Positions 17,769 through 30,185 of a stretch of DNA of 64,000 bases are shown here, piece after piece. This DNA is from Burkholderiales bacterium (GTDB taxonomy: Bacteria > Pseudomonadota > Gammaproteobacteria > Burkholderiales > Burkholderiaceae_E), in NCBI GenBank assembly GCA_026399875.1, contig JAPLQF010000014.1, positions 1-64,000 on the forward strand, given 5' to 3'. A model generated the notes under the pieces. That model ran no database searches. It was not told the DNA's origin and saw only the letters and a program-made list of their open reading frames with translations. Numbering within the stretch: position 1 is the stretch's first letter; each line of letters opens with the position of its first letter. Position numbers and translations under genes: made by a program.

Positions 17769-18478
17769 CCGAAGATCAGGCCCGTCAGGCCATCATCGAC
17801 CTGGCCTGTTCGATGACAGGGCATGGCATCAATCACGGCAGCGCCGGCAATGTCTCGATGCGCTGGCATCGTGGCGGTAGCGACGGCTTTCTGGTCACGC
17901 CCAGCGCGCTGCCCTACGACCAGTGCACGACCGACGACATCGTCTGGATGTCGCTTGTCGCGCCCGATCCGGCGACATCCCTTCTGCCGCCGGGGCCGGT
18001 CAAGGCGCCCGCCGAGCCAGTGGTCGATGGCCGGCGTCGTCCTTCATCCGAATGGCGTTTCCATCACGACCTCTACGCGCATCGCTCCGACGCGCAGGCG
18101 ATCGTTCATACCCATGCGCCGCATTGCGCCGCGCTCGCCTGCCTGCCGCGCATCCAGCGCGACGGCATCCCGGCCTTTCACTACATGGTTGCGCTGGCCG
18201 GCGGCCACGACATCCGTTGCGCGCCTTATGCCACCTTCGGCACCCAGGCCCTGTCGGACCATGTGCTGGCGGCGATGACCGATCGGCGGGCGTGTCTGAT
18301 GGCCCATCACGGCATGCTTGCGATCGGTGCGTCGCTTGAGGCGGCGCTTGCGCTTGCCATCGAACTCGAGTGGCTCGCCGCAACCTATGCCCAGACCCTT
18401 CAGCTCGGCGCTCCGGCGCTGCTGAGCGAGCAGGAGATGGACCGGGTGCTCGAGAAGTTTTCGTCCTATCGTCCCTGA
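17765..18478 (+). CDS. Class II aldolase, probable 5-(methylthio)ribulose-1-phosphate aldolase
   Basis: 237 residues of the class II aldolase/adducin fold. GSAGNVSMR binds phosphate, TPSALPYDQ follows, SSEWRFHHD carries the catalytic Glu, VHTHAPHCA holds the zinc HxH pair and AHHGMLAIG the third zinc histidine. The family splits between aldolases (FucA/Ald2 type) and the MtnB dehydratase of the universal methionine salvage pathway. SSEWRFH resembles L-fuculose-phosphate aldolase more, and no mtnC or mtnD is adjacent, so cleavage to dihydroxyacetone phosphate and an aldehyde is favoured. The 4-bp overlap with mtnA supports this. MtnB remains the alternative. Confidence 0.78.
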   Translation: MTEDQARQAIIDLACSMTGHGINHGSAGNVSMRWHRGGSDGFLVTPSALPYDQCTTDDIVWMSLVAPDPATSLLPPGPVKAPAEPVVDGRRRPSSEWRFHHDLYAHRSDAQAIVHTHAPHCAALACLPRIQRDGIPAFHYMVALAGGHDIRCAPYATFGTQALSDHVLAAMTDRRACLMAHHGMLAIGASLEAALALAIELEWLAATYAQTLQLGAPALLSEQEMDRVLEKFSSYRP

Positions 18479-18515
18479 CCCATCCCTGACCCATCCCTGA
18501 CCCGTCCCTGAATTG
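18472..18515 (+). repeat. 11-bp tandem repeat across the aldolase stop codon
   Basis: The unit CCCTGACCCAT is repeated almost perfectly about four times, from the aldolase stop codon up to the MOSC start. Each copy holds a TGA. The number of copies could vary between strains by slippage. Confidence 0.8.
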
Positions 18516-18518
18516 TCC

Positions 18519-19362
18519 ATGACCCCGCGAATCGCAGCGCTCTATACCTATCCGATCAAGTCCTGCGCCGGCATTTCGGCCGATACGATGCGCTTCGATG
18601 CACTCGGTCCGATCGACGATCGCCGCTGGATGCTGGTCGACGAACACGACGATTTCATCACCCAGCGCGATCAGCCGAAGCTTGCGTTGGTGCGCACTGC
18701 CCGCATCGACGGCGGACTGCGCGTCTTTGCACCCGGGATGCCCTTCCTGCAGGTCACAGGTGTCGGTGGCACCTGGCGTGCCACCAGTTGCTGGGACGAC
18801 CGCTGCGCCGGATTCGACGAAGGCATCGAGGCACGCGCCTGGTTCAGCGACTATCTCGGTCGCAAGGTGCGGCTGCTGCGCTTCGATGCCGACAACCCGC
18901 GCGCGGCCAGCCCCAACTGGACCCGCGATGCCAGTGGCAAGCCGGGCGCGCTCACACGCTTCAGCGACGGCTTTCCGCTGCTGGTGATCTCGACGGCGTC
19001 ACTTGACGATCTCGATCGCCGGCTGGCCGAGGCCGGCCTGCCGCCCGCGCCGCACCAGCGCTTTCGACCGAACATCGTGATCGACGGCCTGGCGCCCTTT
19101 GAGGAAGACTACGCGATCGAGATCACGGTTGGCAGTCCGGGCGAGGTGCCGGTGACGCTGCGCCCGGTCAAGCCCTGTACCCGCTGCACGGTCACCGAGG
19201 TCGATCCGGCCACCGGGCGCCAGCAGCCGGGTGTGCTGCAGGTGCTTGCCACCTTTCGCGCCGATCCCAAGCTCGGTGGCGCGCTCACCTTCGGGCAAAA
19301 CTGCATCCTGACCGGCGGGCTCGAAGGGGCGATCCGGGTGGGCGATCCGGTTGGGGTCGTCC

Positions 19363-19373
<11 letters not shown>
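18519..19373 (+). CDS. MOSC-domain (YcbX/mARC-like) protein
   Basis: 284 residues from the ATG at 18519; a TTG two codons upstream is less likely. The N-terminal MOSC beta-barrel domain runs from [14 protein letters not shown], and the C-terminal MOSC domain contains the molybdenum-coordinating cysteine in [13 protein letters not shown] (about residue 225). [10 protein letters not shown] and FGQNCIL are family signatures. Such proteins bind the sulfurated molybdenum cofactor and reduce N-hydroxylated compounds such as 6-hydroxylaminopurine, with an electron carrier. No C-terminal ferredoxin domain is fused. Its 3' end overlaps the uvrA 3' end by 11 bp on opposite strands. Confidence 0.9.
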
Positions 19374-22302
<2,929 letters not shown>

Positions 22303-22576
22303 GGTCAGCCTCCTACTATAGTTCAAGCCCGCCTGTGCCCTTGGTCTGCTCTCCCGATCTTCCGCCAGGGCATGAGTCCGCGCACCGGGTGCGCCCGCCA
22401 GTCGCGGGCAGTCATCATCGAGCAGGCACCTCAGTCTTAGGCGTTTCGGCTGAGGCGCCGGCCGGTATGGCTGGAGTAAGCTAGAGGCCTACTTCGGGCA
22501 AGCCTTCAGCCCCTGCAGCACCCCCCTTTCTCGCTTTTCGGTTTCAATTCCCTCCCCACCCCAGGAGAACATCAAG

Positions 22577-23092
22577 ATGGCATCGGTGAACAAGGTCATT
22601 GTGGTCGGTAATCTCGGCAAAGACCCCGAGACCCGCTATTCGCCCAACGGTGGCGCCATCTGCAATGCGCGCATCGCCACCACCCGCAACTGGAAAGACA
22701 AGGCGACCGGCGAAAAGAAAGAAGAAACCGAATGGCATAGCGTCGTTTTTTACGACCGCCTGGCCGAGATTGCCGGTGAGTTCCTGAAAAAGGGCCGGTC
22801 TGTCTATGTCGAGGGGCGTCTGAAGACCCGCAAATGGCAAGACAAGGAAGGCCAGGACCGCTACACCACCGAGATCATCGCTTCTGAGATGCAGCTGCTC
22901 GGGTCTCGCGAAGGCATGGGTGGCGGTGGCGGCTCGTCGGCAGACGAGGGCGGTGGCTACAGCCGTGAGTCCTATGCCGGTGGCTCGGGTGGCAGTGCAC
23001 CGGCCTCGCGCGGTGGCAGCTCGGCCTCTGCGCGCAAGCCCGCCCCGGCACCCGGCGGCTTCGACGCCATGGACGACGACATCCCCTTCTGA
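22577..23092 (+). CDS. ssb: Single-stranded DNA-binding protein
   Basis: 171 residues. The N-terminal OB fold ([20 protein letters not shown], then [22 protein letters not shown]) is followed by a Gly/Ser-rich linker of about 50 residues and the acidic tip DDDIPF, which binds partner proteins such as RecQ, PriA and topoisomerases. The ATG is preceded by CCAGGAGAAC. It works as a tetramer coating single strands at replication and repair forks. The homogentisate dioxygenase gene begins 2 bp after its stop, an unusual neighbour. Confidence 0.97.
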   Translation: MASVNKVIVVGNLGKDPETRYSPNGGAICNARIATTRNWKDKATGEKKEETEWHSVVFYDRLAEIAGEFLKKGRSVYVEGRLKTRKWQDKEGQDRYTTEIIASEMQLLGSREGMGGGGGSSADEGGGYSRESYAGGSGGSAPASRGGSSASARKPAPAPGGFDAMDDDIPF

Positions 23093-23094
23093 GG

Positions 23095-24432
23095 GTGAGC
23101 GTGCTCGAGCCACGGGTTGCCGGGCCTGGCTATCAGTCGGGCTTCGGCAATGAGTTTGCGACCGAGGCCCTGCCGGGCGCTTTGCCGCTCGGGCGCAATT
23201 CGCCCCAGCGCTGCCCTTACGGTCTTTATGCGGAGCAGATCTCCGGCACCGCCTTCACCGCGCCGCGCGCCGACAATCGGCGCAGCTGGCTCTATCGCAT
23301 CCGGCCGGCGTCGGTGCATGCGCCTTTCAAACGGATTGCCGACCGCGCGCTTGTCGGTGCATTCGGTGCCGCGGCAGGCTCAGAGACACCGCCCAACCAG
23401 CTGCGCTGGAGTCCACTGCCCATACCGCAGGCCCCCACCGACTTCATCGACGGCCTGTTCACCATGGCCGGCAATGGTGATCCGGCCGCGCTGACCGGTT
23501 GTGCCATCCATCTCTATGCCGCCAATCGCTCGATGCAAGGCCGCTTCTTTTTCAATGCCGATGCCGAGATGCTCATCGTCCCGCAGCAGGGCGCCATCAC
23601 ACTGCGCACCGAACTCGGCCTGATCAGTCTCGAACCGCAGCAGATCGCGATCATTCCGCGCGGCATCCGTTTTTGCGTCGATCTCACCGACGAGGGCGGC
23701 CCGGGCGTTCGCGGCTATCTCTGCGAAAACTTCGGTGCGCCCCTGCGCCTGCCCGATCTCGGACCGATCGGCTCCAACGGGCTGGCCAATCCGCGTGATT
23801 TCCTCACGCCGGTGGCGGCCTTCGAGGATCGCGAGGGCGCCTTCGAGCTGGTCCAGAAATTCCAGGGCCGGCTGTGGGCCGCCGCGATCGGCCACTCGCC
23901 CCTCGATGTGGTCGCCTGGCATGGCAACCATGCGCCCTGCCGCTACGACCTTCGCCATTTCAATACCATCGGCTCGATTTCCTTCGACCATCCCGATCCG
24001 TCGATCTTTCTCGTGCTGCAGTCGCTCTCCGATACGCCGGGTGTCGACAACCTCGATTTCGTGATCTTTCCGCCGCGCATTCTGGCCATGCAGGACACCT
24101 TCCGGCCGCCCTGGTTTCACCGCAATATCGCCTCCGAATTCATGGGTCTGATCCAGGGCGAATACGACGGCAAGGCGCAGGGTTTCGCGCCGGGCGGTGC
24201 GAGCCTTCACAACTGCATGGCCGGCCACGGGCCCGACACCGCCACCTTCGAGCGCGCAATCGCAGCCGACACCTCAACGCCCCAGCTCATCCGCGACACC
24301 ATGGCCTTCATGTTCGAGAGCCGTGCCGTGCTGCATCCGACCGCCCAGGCGCTGGCCCTGCCCACCCTGCAGACCGATTACTGGCAATGCTGGCAGGGGC
24401 TGACACGCCGCTTTACTCCCGATCAACGCTGA
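23095..24432 (+). CDS. hmgA: Homogentisate 1,2-dioxygenase
   Basis: 445 residues. It opens the homogentisate ring to maleylacetoacetate in tyrosine and phenylalanine catabolism. The opening ([37 protein letters not shown]) and the iron-site region ([28 protein letters not shown]), with histidines and a glutamate, match HmgA. The start is GTG: the one at 23095 lies 2 bp after the ssb stop, and a GTG at 23101 has the better spacing from GAGGG. Its usual partners, fumarylacetoacetase and maleylacetoacetate isomerase, are not adjacent; a zinc-free alcohol-dehydrogenase-like gene follows 20 bp on. Confidence 0.96.
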   Translation: MSVLEPRVAGPGYQSGFGNEFATEALPGALPLGRNSPQRCPYGLYAEQISGTAFTAPRADNRRSWLYRIRPASVHAPFKRIADRALVGAFGAAAGSETPPNQLRWSPLPIPQAPTDFIDGLFTMAGNGDPAALTGCAIHLYAANRSMQGRFFFNADAEMLIVPQQGAITLRTELGLISLEPQQIAIIPRGIRFCVDLTDEGGPGVRGYLCENFGAPLRLPDLGPIGSNGLANPRDFLTPVAAFEDREGAFELVQKFQGRLWAAAIGHSPLDVVAWHGNHAPCRYDLRHFNTIGSISFDHPDPSIFLVLQSLSDTPGVDNLDFVIFPPRILAMQDTFRPPWFHRNIASEFMGLIQGEYDGKAQGFAPGGASLHNCMAGHGPDTATFERAIAADTSTPQLIRDTMAFMFESRAVLHPTAQALALPTLQTDYWQCWQGLTRRFTPDQR

Positions 24433-24452
24433 TCTTCCTCGAGACACCTGCC

Positions 24453-25466
24453 ATGAAAGCTGTCGGATACCGTCAATGCCTGCCCGTCACCGACCCCGGG
24501 TGCCTGATCGACCTCGAGTTGCCCAAGCCTGTCGCCGCCGGTCGTGACCTGCTGGTGCGCATCCATGCGGTGTCGGTCAACCCGGTCGATACCAAGGTAC
24601 GGCGCAATGTCGCGCCTGATGGTGATATGCCGCGCGTGCTCGGTTTCGATGCCGCCGGCGTGGTCGAGGCGGTCGGCCCGGCTGTCACGCTCTTCAAACC
24701 CGGCGACGAGGTCTATTACGCCGGCTCCCGGTCTCGAACGGGCACCAATGCGCAGTGGCACCTGGTCGATGAACGCATCGTCGGGCACAAGCCGCGCACC
24801 CTCGATTTCGCACAGGCGGCGGCCATGCCGCTGACTGCGATCACTGCCTGGGAGGCGCTCTTCGACCGACTCGGTCTGCGCATCGGGCGCCCCGACGATG
24901 CCGGCACGCTGCTGATCACCGCCGGCGCAGGCGGCGTGGGCTCGATCGCTATCCAGCTTGCACGACGTCTGACCGGCGCGAAGGTGGTCGCAAGCGCCTC
25001 GCGTCCCGAGACCCGTGCGCAGGCCGAGCGACTCGGAGCCCATCTGGTCATCGACCACTCCCAGCCGCTGTCACAGGGTCTGCAGCAGGCCGGCATCCGT
25101 TGGGTCGAACGCATTTTCAGCGTCTCGCATACCCATGTGCATTTTCCCGAGATCGCCCGCGCGATTGCGCCGCAGGGCCGGGTCTGCGTGATCGACGACC
25201 CCGACATGATCGACGTGCGGCTGCTCAAGGCCCGCTGCGCCTCGCTGCACTGGGAAGCGATGTTCACCCGATCCGGTTTCGAGACAGCCGATATGGGCGA
25301 GCAGGGTCGCCTGCTCAACGAAGTCGCGGCGCTGGTCGACGATGGCATGATCGTCACCACCCATGCTCAGACGCTGGGTCATATCGATGCCGCCAGTTTG
25401 CGGGCGGCTCATGCGATGATCGAGACCGGCAAGACCATCGGCAAAGTTGTGCTGGCCGGGTTCTGA
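24453..25466 (+). CDS. Zinc-type alcohol dehydrogenase-like / quinone reductase family protein
   Basis: 337 residues from the ATG at 24453. A medium-chain dehydrogenase fold: GroES-like domain (VSVNPVDTKVRRNVAPDG, GFDAAGVVEAVGPAV) and an NADPH Rossmann domain with ITAGAGGVGSIAIQLARRL near residue 155. The cysteines and histidines that hold the catalytic zinc in true alcohol dehydrogenases are absent, as in the zeta-crystallin branch, so it is probably a zinc-independent NADPH reductase of quinones or enones. It follows hmgA by 20 bp and may be co-transcribed with it. Electrophilic aromatic products would be a sensible substrate class. Confidence 0.85.
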   Translation: MKAVGYRQCLPVTDPGCLIDLELPKPVAAGRDLLVRIHAVSVNPVDTKVRRNVAPDGDMPRVLGFDAAGVVEAVGPAVTLFKPGDEVYYAGSRSRTGTNAQWHLVDERIVGHKPRTLDFAQAAAMPLTAITAWEALFDRLGLRIGRPDDAGTLLITAGAGGVGSIAIQLARRLTGAKVVASASRPETRAQAERLGAHLVIDHSQPLSQGLQQAGIRWVERIFSVSHTHVHFPEIARAIAPQGRVCVIDDPDMIDVRLLKARCASLHWEAMFTRSGFETADMGEQGRLLNEVAALVDDGMIVTTHAQTLGHIDAASLRAAHAMIETGKTIGKVVLAGF

Positions 25467-25578
25467 ATCCGGCTCGGCATTGCCGGGTGGTCGTGCATCA
25501 CAACTGAGCACAGACCTGAACACAGACAAATTCATGAGTCAGGCGTCGATGCCTGCCTCGATCACAAGGAGACATTCG

Positions 25579-26553
25579 ATGAAATCGATGAAGACCGCGG
25601 CGGCTGCCGCATGGCTCGGTGCTCTGCTCGGGCTTTTTGCCACTACGGCGATGGCTCAGAGCTATCCCAACAAGCCGATCAAGATGGTTGTGCCCTTTCC
25701 GCCTGGCGCAGCCACCGACACCATCGCTCGGGTGTTTGCCAGCGCGATTGCTCCCTCGCTTGGTCAGCCGGTGCTGGTCGAAAACAAGGCCGGCGCCGAT
25801 GGTGCCATCTCGGCCACCGAAGTCATGCGCGCCAGCCCCGACGGTTACACCCTGCTGTTTGCGACCAACAGCCCGATGTCGGCCGCACCGGCGCTCAAGA
25901 AGAACCCGCCTTACGATCCGGTCACCGATTTCACGCCGATATCCGATATCGGTCGCTACACCTTCTTCATTCTTCTGCATCCGAGCGTTCCGGCCAAGAC
26001 GGTTGCCGAGTTCGTGGCGTATGCCAAGGCCAATCCCGGCAAGCTCAACTATGCGACCGGCAATACCACCGGCATCGTCTCCACCGCATTGTTTTCCTCG
26101 CTGGCTGGTATCCAGATGGTCCATGTGCCTTACAAGGGCGAGCCACAGGCCCTCACCGACCTGATCGCCGGCCGGGTCGAATTCATGGTGGCATCGGCTG
26201 GCACCACCATCGGCCATATCCGGGACGGGCGGCTGCGCGCGATCGCAGTCACGCTCAACAAGCGCAGCCCGATCCTGCCCGAGGTGCCGACCCTCGCTGA
26301 GGCAGGCATGCCCAAGTTCTCGCTGATTTCATGGGCTGGTGTCTTCGGTCCGGCGAAAATGCCGCGGGAGGTGGTCGATCGCCTGAACCGCGAGTTCAAT
26401 GCCGCCATGACCAAGCCCGAAGTACAGGCGGCGATGGGTCAGCAGGCTTTTCAGCTGACCGGTTCGACGCCAGAGCAACTCGGTGTTCTGGTCAAGGAGC
26501 AGCTTGAGAGCTTCCGCAGCACGCTCAAAGTCGCAGGTGTCGAGCCCGACTGA
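25579..26553 (+). CDS. Bug/TctC-family periplasmic solute-binding protein
   Basis: 324 residues from the ATG at 25579, with AAGGAGA nine bases upstream. The signal peptide ends at about AMAQ (residue 27), then the family opening SYPNKPIKMVVPFPPGAATD. Later marks are VENKAGADGAISATEV, HVPYKGEPQALTDLIAG and GRLRAIAVT. These receptors bind a carboxylic acid through two water-bridged loops and serve tripartite tricarboxylate transporters or sensing. No tctA or tctB is nearby, so it is an orphan, as is common in Burkholderiales. It has its own promoter region of about 110 bp. Confidence 0.93.
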   Translation: MKSMKTAAAAAWLGALLGLFATTAMAQSYPNKPIKMVVPFPPGAATDTIARVFASAIAPSLGQPVLVENKAGADGAISATEVMRASPDGYTLLFATNSPMSAAPALKKNPPYDPVTDFTPISDIGRYTFFILLHPSVPAKTVAEFVAYAKANPGKLNYATGNTTGIVSTALFSSLAGIQMVHVPYKGEPQALTDLIAGRVEFMVASAGTTIGHIRDGRLRAIAVTLNKRSPILPEVPTLAEAGMPKFSLISWAGVFGPAKMPREVVDRLNREFNAAMTKPEVQAAMGQQAFQLTGSTPEQLGVLVKEQLESFRSTLKVAGVEPD

Positions 26554-26664
26554 CCCACCGCTGCAGGCATGCAAGGGCCGGTTGCGCACCGGCCGGTCCG
26601 GCATTGAGGTCGTCGGCGCGGGCACTGCCTCGCATCCGACAGCACGGCCGAAGGAAATCCGTCC

Positions 26665-26670
26665 TATAAT
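26665..26670 (+). promoter_or_regulatory. Candidate -10 element before fmdB
   Basis: A perfect TATAAT stands out in a GC-rich gap, about 90 bp before the fmdB start. No convincing -35 hexamer is found at 16-18 bp. It may drive the whole fmdB-aspS-clsB run. Confidence 0.45.
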
Positions 26671-26760
26671 TTCGGGTTTTCCTTCTTCCCCCCGCTGACC
26701 TTCTTTTTCAGGTGTCGCGGCGACCGGGAACCACCACGCCGGACCAGAACGCAGACCATC

Positions 26761-27144
26761 ATGCCGATCTATGCCTACCGCTGCGCGAGTTGCGGCCACG
26801 ACAAGGACGTGATCCAGAAGTTTTCGGATGCACCTCTCACCCTGTGCCCGGTTTGCGGTGCCGATGCCTTTCGCAAGCAACTGACCGCGCCGTCCTTCCA
26901 GCTCAAGGGCAGCGGCTGGTATGTCACCGATTTTCGTGATCAGGGCAAATCCAAGCCCGGCAAGTCCGAAGCCGGCAAGTCCGAGGGCGAGGGCGGTTCG
27001 ACCACTCCGGCTGCCTCGTCGACAGACAGCAGCGCTGGCGCTTCGGCAGGGGCTGCGCCTGTTGCTTCGACGCCTTCAGGCTCGGGCTCGAGCGATTCGT
27101 CGCCTGCGCCGGCCACCGTCTCGCCCAAACCGGCATCCACCTGA
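26761..27144 (+). CDS. FmdB-type zinc-ribbon regulatory protein
   Basis: 127 residues. The N-terminal zinc ribbon is MPIYAYRCASCGHDKDV with a second CPVCG pair (about residues 33-36), characteristic of the FmdB/CxxC_CxxC_SSSS family. The rest, from about residue 60, is a low-complexity tail of Lys, Gly, Ser, Pro and Ala. The family is linked to transcription regulation of amidase and formamidase genes and otherwise poorly characterised. It is the first gene of a plus-strand run leading to aspS, the usual Burkholderiales order. The DUF502 gene starts 53 bp later. Confidence 0.9.
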   Translation: MPIYAYRCASCGHDKDVIQKFSDAPLTLCPVCGADAFRKQLTAPSFQLKGSGWYVTDFRDQGKSKPGKSEAGKSEGEGGSTTPAASSTDSSAGASAGAAPVASTPSGSGSSDSSPAPATVSPKPAST

Positions 27145-27197
27145 ATGTTTCGAGCATCGCCGGGGCAGCCTCACGATTTCCAACAGCGAGTCATTTC

Positions 27198-27875
27198 ATG
27201 TTCCGCCGCTATTTCATCACCGGGCTTCTGATCTGGGTGCCGATCGGCATCACCCTGTGGGTGCTGGATACCATCATCTCCACGATGGATCTGAGCCTGT
27301 CGCTGCTGCCTGCCAACTGGCAGCCGGTGGCGGTGGTTGGTCGCAACCTGCCGGGCCTGGGTGTGGTGCTCACCGTGCTGGTGGTGTTCTTCACCGGTGT
27401 GCTCGCCACCAATTTTCTCGGGCAGCGCCTGGTGCGCCTGTGGGAAATCGTGCTGTCGCGAATCCCGATCGTGAACACGATCTACTCCAGCGTGAAGCAG
27501 GTGAGCGATACCCTGCTGTCGCCCCAAGGCAATGCCTTTCGCAAGGCATTGCTGGTCGAATATCCCCGCAAGGGCAGCTGGACGATTGCATTCCTGACCG
27601 GTGTTCCGGCCGAAGAAATCAGGCGACGTGTGTCGCCCTCAATGTCGGGTGAGGCAGGCGGCCCGGAGATGGTGTCGGTCTATGTGCCAACCACTCCCAA
27701 TCCGACATCCGGTTTTTTCCTGATGTTTCGCAAGGACGAGACCGTCGAGCTCGATATGAGCGTCGATGAAGCCCTCAAGTATGTCGTGTCGATGGGCGTG
27801 GTCGTACCCCCGGTCCGATCGAATGCGACCCCGGGCAATCAAGCCGCCCCCCTGAATAAAGCGGAGATTCACTGA
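27198..27875 (+). CDS. DUF502 family membrane protein
   Basis: 225 residues with two hydrophobic segments: [19 protein letters not shown] (residues 6-24) and [20 protein letters not shown] (about 54-73). Family-typical [19 protein letters not shown] follows, then a soluble C-terminal domain with [14 protein letters not shown]. Function is unknown; it lies in the inner membrane. The aspS start codon comes 2 bp after its stop, so translation is coupled, as is usual for this gene pair in Betaproteobacteria. Confidence 0.92.
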   Translation: MFRRYFITGLLIWVPIGITLWVLDTIISTMDLSLSLLPANWQPVAVVGRNLPGLGVVLTVLVVFFTGVLATNFLGQRLVRLWEIVLSRIPIVNTIYSSVKQVSDTLLSPQGNAFRKALLVEYPRKGSWTIAFLTGVPAEEIRRRVSPSMSGEAGGPEMVSVYVPTTPNPTSGFFLMFRKDETVELDMSVDEALKYVVSMGVVVPPVRSNATPGNQAAPLNKAEIH

Positions 27876-27877
27876 GC

Positions 27878-29671
27878 ATGCGTACTTGCTACACCGGCGA
27901 GGTTTCACTCGATCATCTCGACCAGGTTGTCACGCTTTTCGGCTGGGTGGCCCGGCGCCGCGATCATGGTGGCGTCATCTTCATCGACCTGCGCGACCGC
28001 ACCGGGCTTGCACAGGTGGTCTGTGACCCCGACCGTCCGCAGATGTTCGAGGCTGCCGAGCGCATCCGCAACGAGTTCTGCGTCAAGGTGGTCGGCAAGG
28101 TCAGGCGTCGCCCGGAGGGCACCGACAACAGCGCCCTGCGCAGCGGTCAGGTCGAGGTCCTGTGCCACGAACTCGTCATCCTCAATGCCTCGGTCACGCC
28201 GCCATTTCAGCTCGATGACGACAACCTGTCCGAGACCACGCGCCTGACGCATCGGGTGCTCGATCTGCGTCGCAGTCCGATGCAGAACAACCTGATGCTG
28301 CGTTACCGCGTGGCAATGGAAGTTCGTCGTTACCTTGATGCCCTGGGTTTCATCGACATCGAAACCCCGATGCTCACCAAGTCCACCCCCGAGGGCGCGC
28401 GCGACTATCTCGTGCCCTCGCGGGTCAATGCCGGGCAGTTCTTCGCGCTGCCGCAAAGCCCCCAGCTTTTCAAGCAGCTGCTGATGGTCGCCGGCTTCGA
28501 TCGCTACTACCAGATCACCAAGTGCTTTCGCGACGAAGACTTGCGCGCCGATCGGCAGCCCGAGTTCACCCAGATCGACTGCGAGACCTCGTTTCTCGAT
28601 GAGGTCGAGATCCGCGCGATCTTCGAGGAGATGATCCGCACGATCTTTCGCACGCAGCAGGGCGTCGAACTGTCGGGCCAGTTCCCGACCATCACCTATT
28701 CCGAGGCGATGCGCCTCTATGGTTCCGACAAGCCCGATCTGCGCGTGAAGCTGCAGTTCACCGACCTCACCGAGGTCATGCGCGACGTCGATTTCAAGGT
28801 CTTTTCTGCCGCCGCGCAAATGGACGGCGGGCGGGTTGTGGGCCTGCGCATTCCGGGCGGCGCCGAACTGTCGCGCAGCGAAATCGACGCCTACACCCAG
28901 TTCGTTGCGATTTATGGTGCCAAGGGGCTGGCCTACATCAAGGTCAACGACGCCGCCAAGGGCCGTGACGGGCTGCAATCGCCCATCGTCAAGAATCTGC
29001 ACGACAGCGCGCTCGATGCGGTGCTTTCGCGCACCGGCGCGGTCAGCGGCGATCTGATTTTCTTCGGCGCCGACAAGGCCAAGGTGGTCAACGATGCGAT
29101 CGGCGCCCTGCGGGTTCGCATCGGGCACTCCGATTTCGGACGCAGCCATGGGCTCTTCGAAAACGCCTGGAAGCCGCTGTGGGTGGTCGACTTCCCGATG
29201 TTCGAGTACGACGAGGCAGATGCCCGCTGGGTCGCGGTCCATCATCCGTTTACCGCGCCCAAGGACGGTCACGAGGACTACATGGCCACCGATCCGGGCC
29301 GCTGCATCGCCAAGGCTTATGACATGGTGCTCAACGGCTGGGAAATCGGCGGCGGCTCGGTGCGTATCCATCGCGAAGAGGTGCAAAGCAAGGTGTTTCG
29401 GGCGCTCAAGATCGGCCCCGACGAGGCACGTGCCAAGTTCGGCTTTCTGCTCGATGCCCTTCAATACGGCGCGCCGCCGCATGGCGGCATTGCCTTTGGT
29501 CTCGATCGCATCGTGACCATGATGGCGGGTGCCGAATCGATTCGCGACGTGATCGCTTTTCCCAAGACGCAGCGTGCCCAGGACCTGCTCACCCAGGCGC
29601 CTTCGCCGGTCGACGAAAAGCAGCTTCGCGAGTTGCACATCCGCTTGCGAGCCACCGAGATCAAGGCCTGA
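27878..29671 (+). CDS. aspS: Aspartyl-tRNA synthetase (probably non-discriminating, Asp/Asn)
   Basis: 597 residues, bacterial type. An N-terminal OB anticodon-binding domain ([21 protein letters not shown]) is followed by the class II catalytic core: motif 2 in [20 protein letters not shown] and motif 3 in [11 protein letters not shown], with the bacterial GAD insertion between them. The residue after RRRD is His, the residue linked with enzymes that charge both tRNA-Asp and tRNA-Asn; discriminating E. coli AspRS has Leu there. That implies a GatCAB step elsewhere to form Asn-tRNA. It is part of the fmdB-DUF502-aspS-nudB run. Confidence 0.96.
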   Translation: MRTCYTGEVSLDHLDQVVTLFGWVARRRDHGGVIFIDLRDRTGLAQVVCDPDRPQMFEAAERIRNEFCVKVVGKVRRRPEGTDNSALRSGQVEVLCHELVILNASVTPPFQLDDDNLSETTRLTHRVLDLRRSPMQNNLMLRYRVAMEVRRYLDALGFIDIETPMLTKSTPEGARDYLVPSRVNAGQFFALPQSPQLFKQLLMVAGFDRYYQITKCFRDEDLRADRQPEFTQIDCETSFLDEVEIRAIFEEMIRTIFRTQQGVELSGQFPTITYSEAMRLYGSDKPDLRVKLQFTDLTEVMRDVDFKVFSAAAQMDGGRVVGLRIPGGAELSRSEIDAYTQFVAIYGAKGLAYIKVNDAAKGRDGLQSPIVKNLHDSALDAVLSRTGAVSGDLIFFGADKAKVVNDAIGALRVRIGHSDFGRSHGLFENAWKPLWVVDFPMFEYDEADARWVAVHHPFTAPKDGHEDYMATDPGRCIAKAYDMVLNGWEIGGGSVRIHREEVQSKVFRALKIGPDEARAKFGFLLDALQYGAPPHGGIAFGLDRIVTMMAGAESIRDVIAFPKTQRAQDLLTQAPSPVDEKQLRELHIRLRATEIKA

Positions 29672-29735
29672 GGCGGGTCTCGGACTGACCGACGCCCAAG
29701 CGACGACCAGACCGTTACGCAACGGGACAGCAGAG

Positions 29736-30185
29736 ATGGGCAACAAGATTCCCGAATCGGTGCTTGTGGTCATCCACACTGCCGATCTGCAGGTGCTGCT
29801 GCTCGAGCGTGCCGATCACCCCGGCTTCTGGCAGTCGGTGACCGGCAGCAAGGATGCAATCGACGAGCCGCTGCTGCTGACCTGTGCCCGTGAGGTGCAG
29901 GAAGAAACCGGGCTTGATGTGGCCCGACATCAGTTGCAGGACTGGCAGATCTCGCACCAGTACGAGATCTATCCGCAGTGGCGCCACCGTTATCCCGAGG
30001 GCGTGACCCGCAATACTGAGCATGTCTTCGGATTGCGGCTTGCCGCGCCCGAACCGATCCGGCTGGCCGCCCGCGAACATCTGCAATACCGCTGGCTGCC
30101 CTGGCAGGAGGCGGCTGGCATGTGTTTTTCGATGAGCAATGTCGAGGCGATCCGGCAACTGCCTGCCCGCTCGAGGCCGGCATGA
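29736..30185 (+). CDS. nudB: Dihydroneopterin triphosphate diphosphatase (Nudix)
   Basis: 149 residues from the ATG at 29736. A Nudix box runs from VTGSKDAIDEPLLLTCAREV into QEETGLDV; the stretch between its Gly and first Glu is one residue longer than the canonical spacing. The residues IPESVLVVIHTADLQVLLLER and RHRYPEGVTRNTEHVFGL are NudB marks. It removes pyrophosphate from dihydroneopterin triphosphate in folate synthesis. The phosphodiesterase gene that follows begins inside its stop codon (ATGA at 30182), so the two are translationally coupled. Confidence 0.92.
   Translation: MGNKIPESVLVVIHTADLQVLLLERADHPGFWQSVTGSKDAIDEPLLLTCAREVQEETGLDVARHQLQDWQISHQYEIYPQWRHRYPEGVTRNTEHVFGLRLAAPEPIRLAAREHLQYRWLPWQEAAGMCFSMSNVEAIRQLPARSRPA

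Noticed and set aside
22303..22576. LexA (SOS) box between uvrA and ssb
   Set aside because: No CTGT-N8-ACAG palindrome is seen; a CTGT at the start of the gap has no matching half-site at the right spacing.
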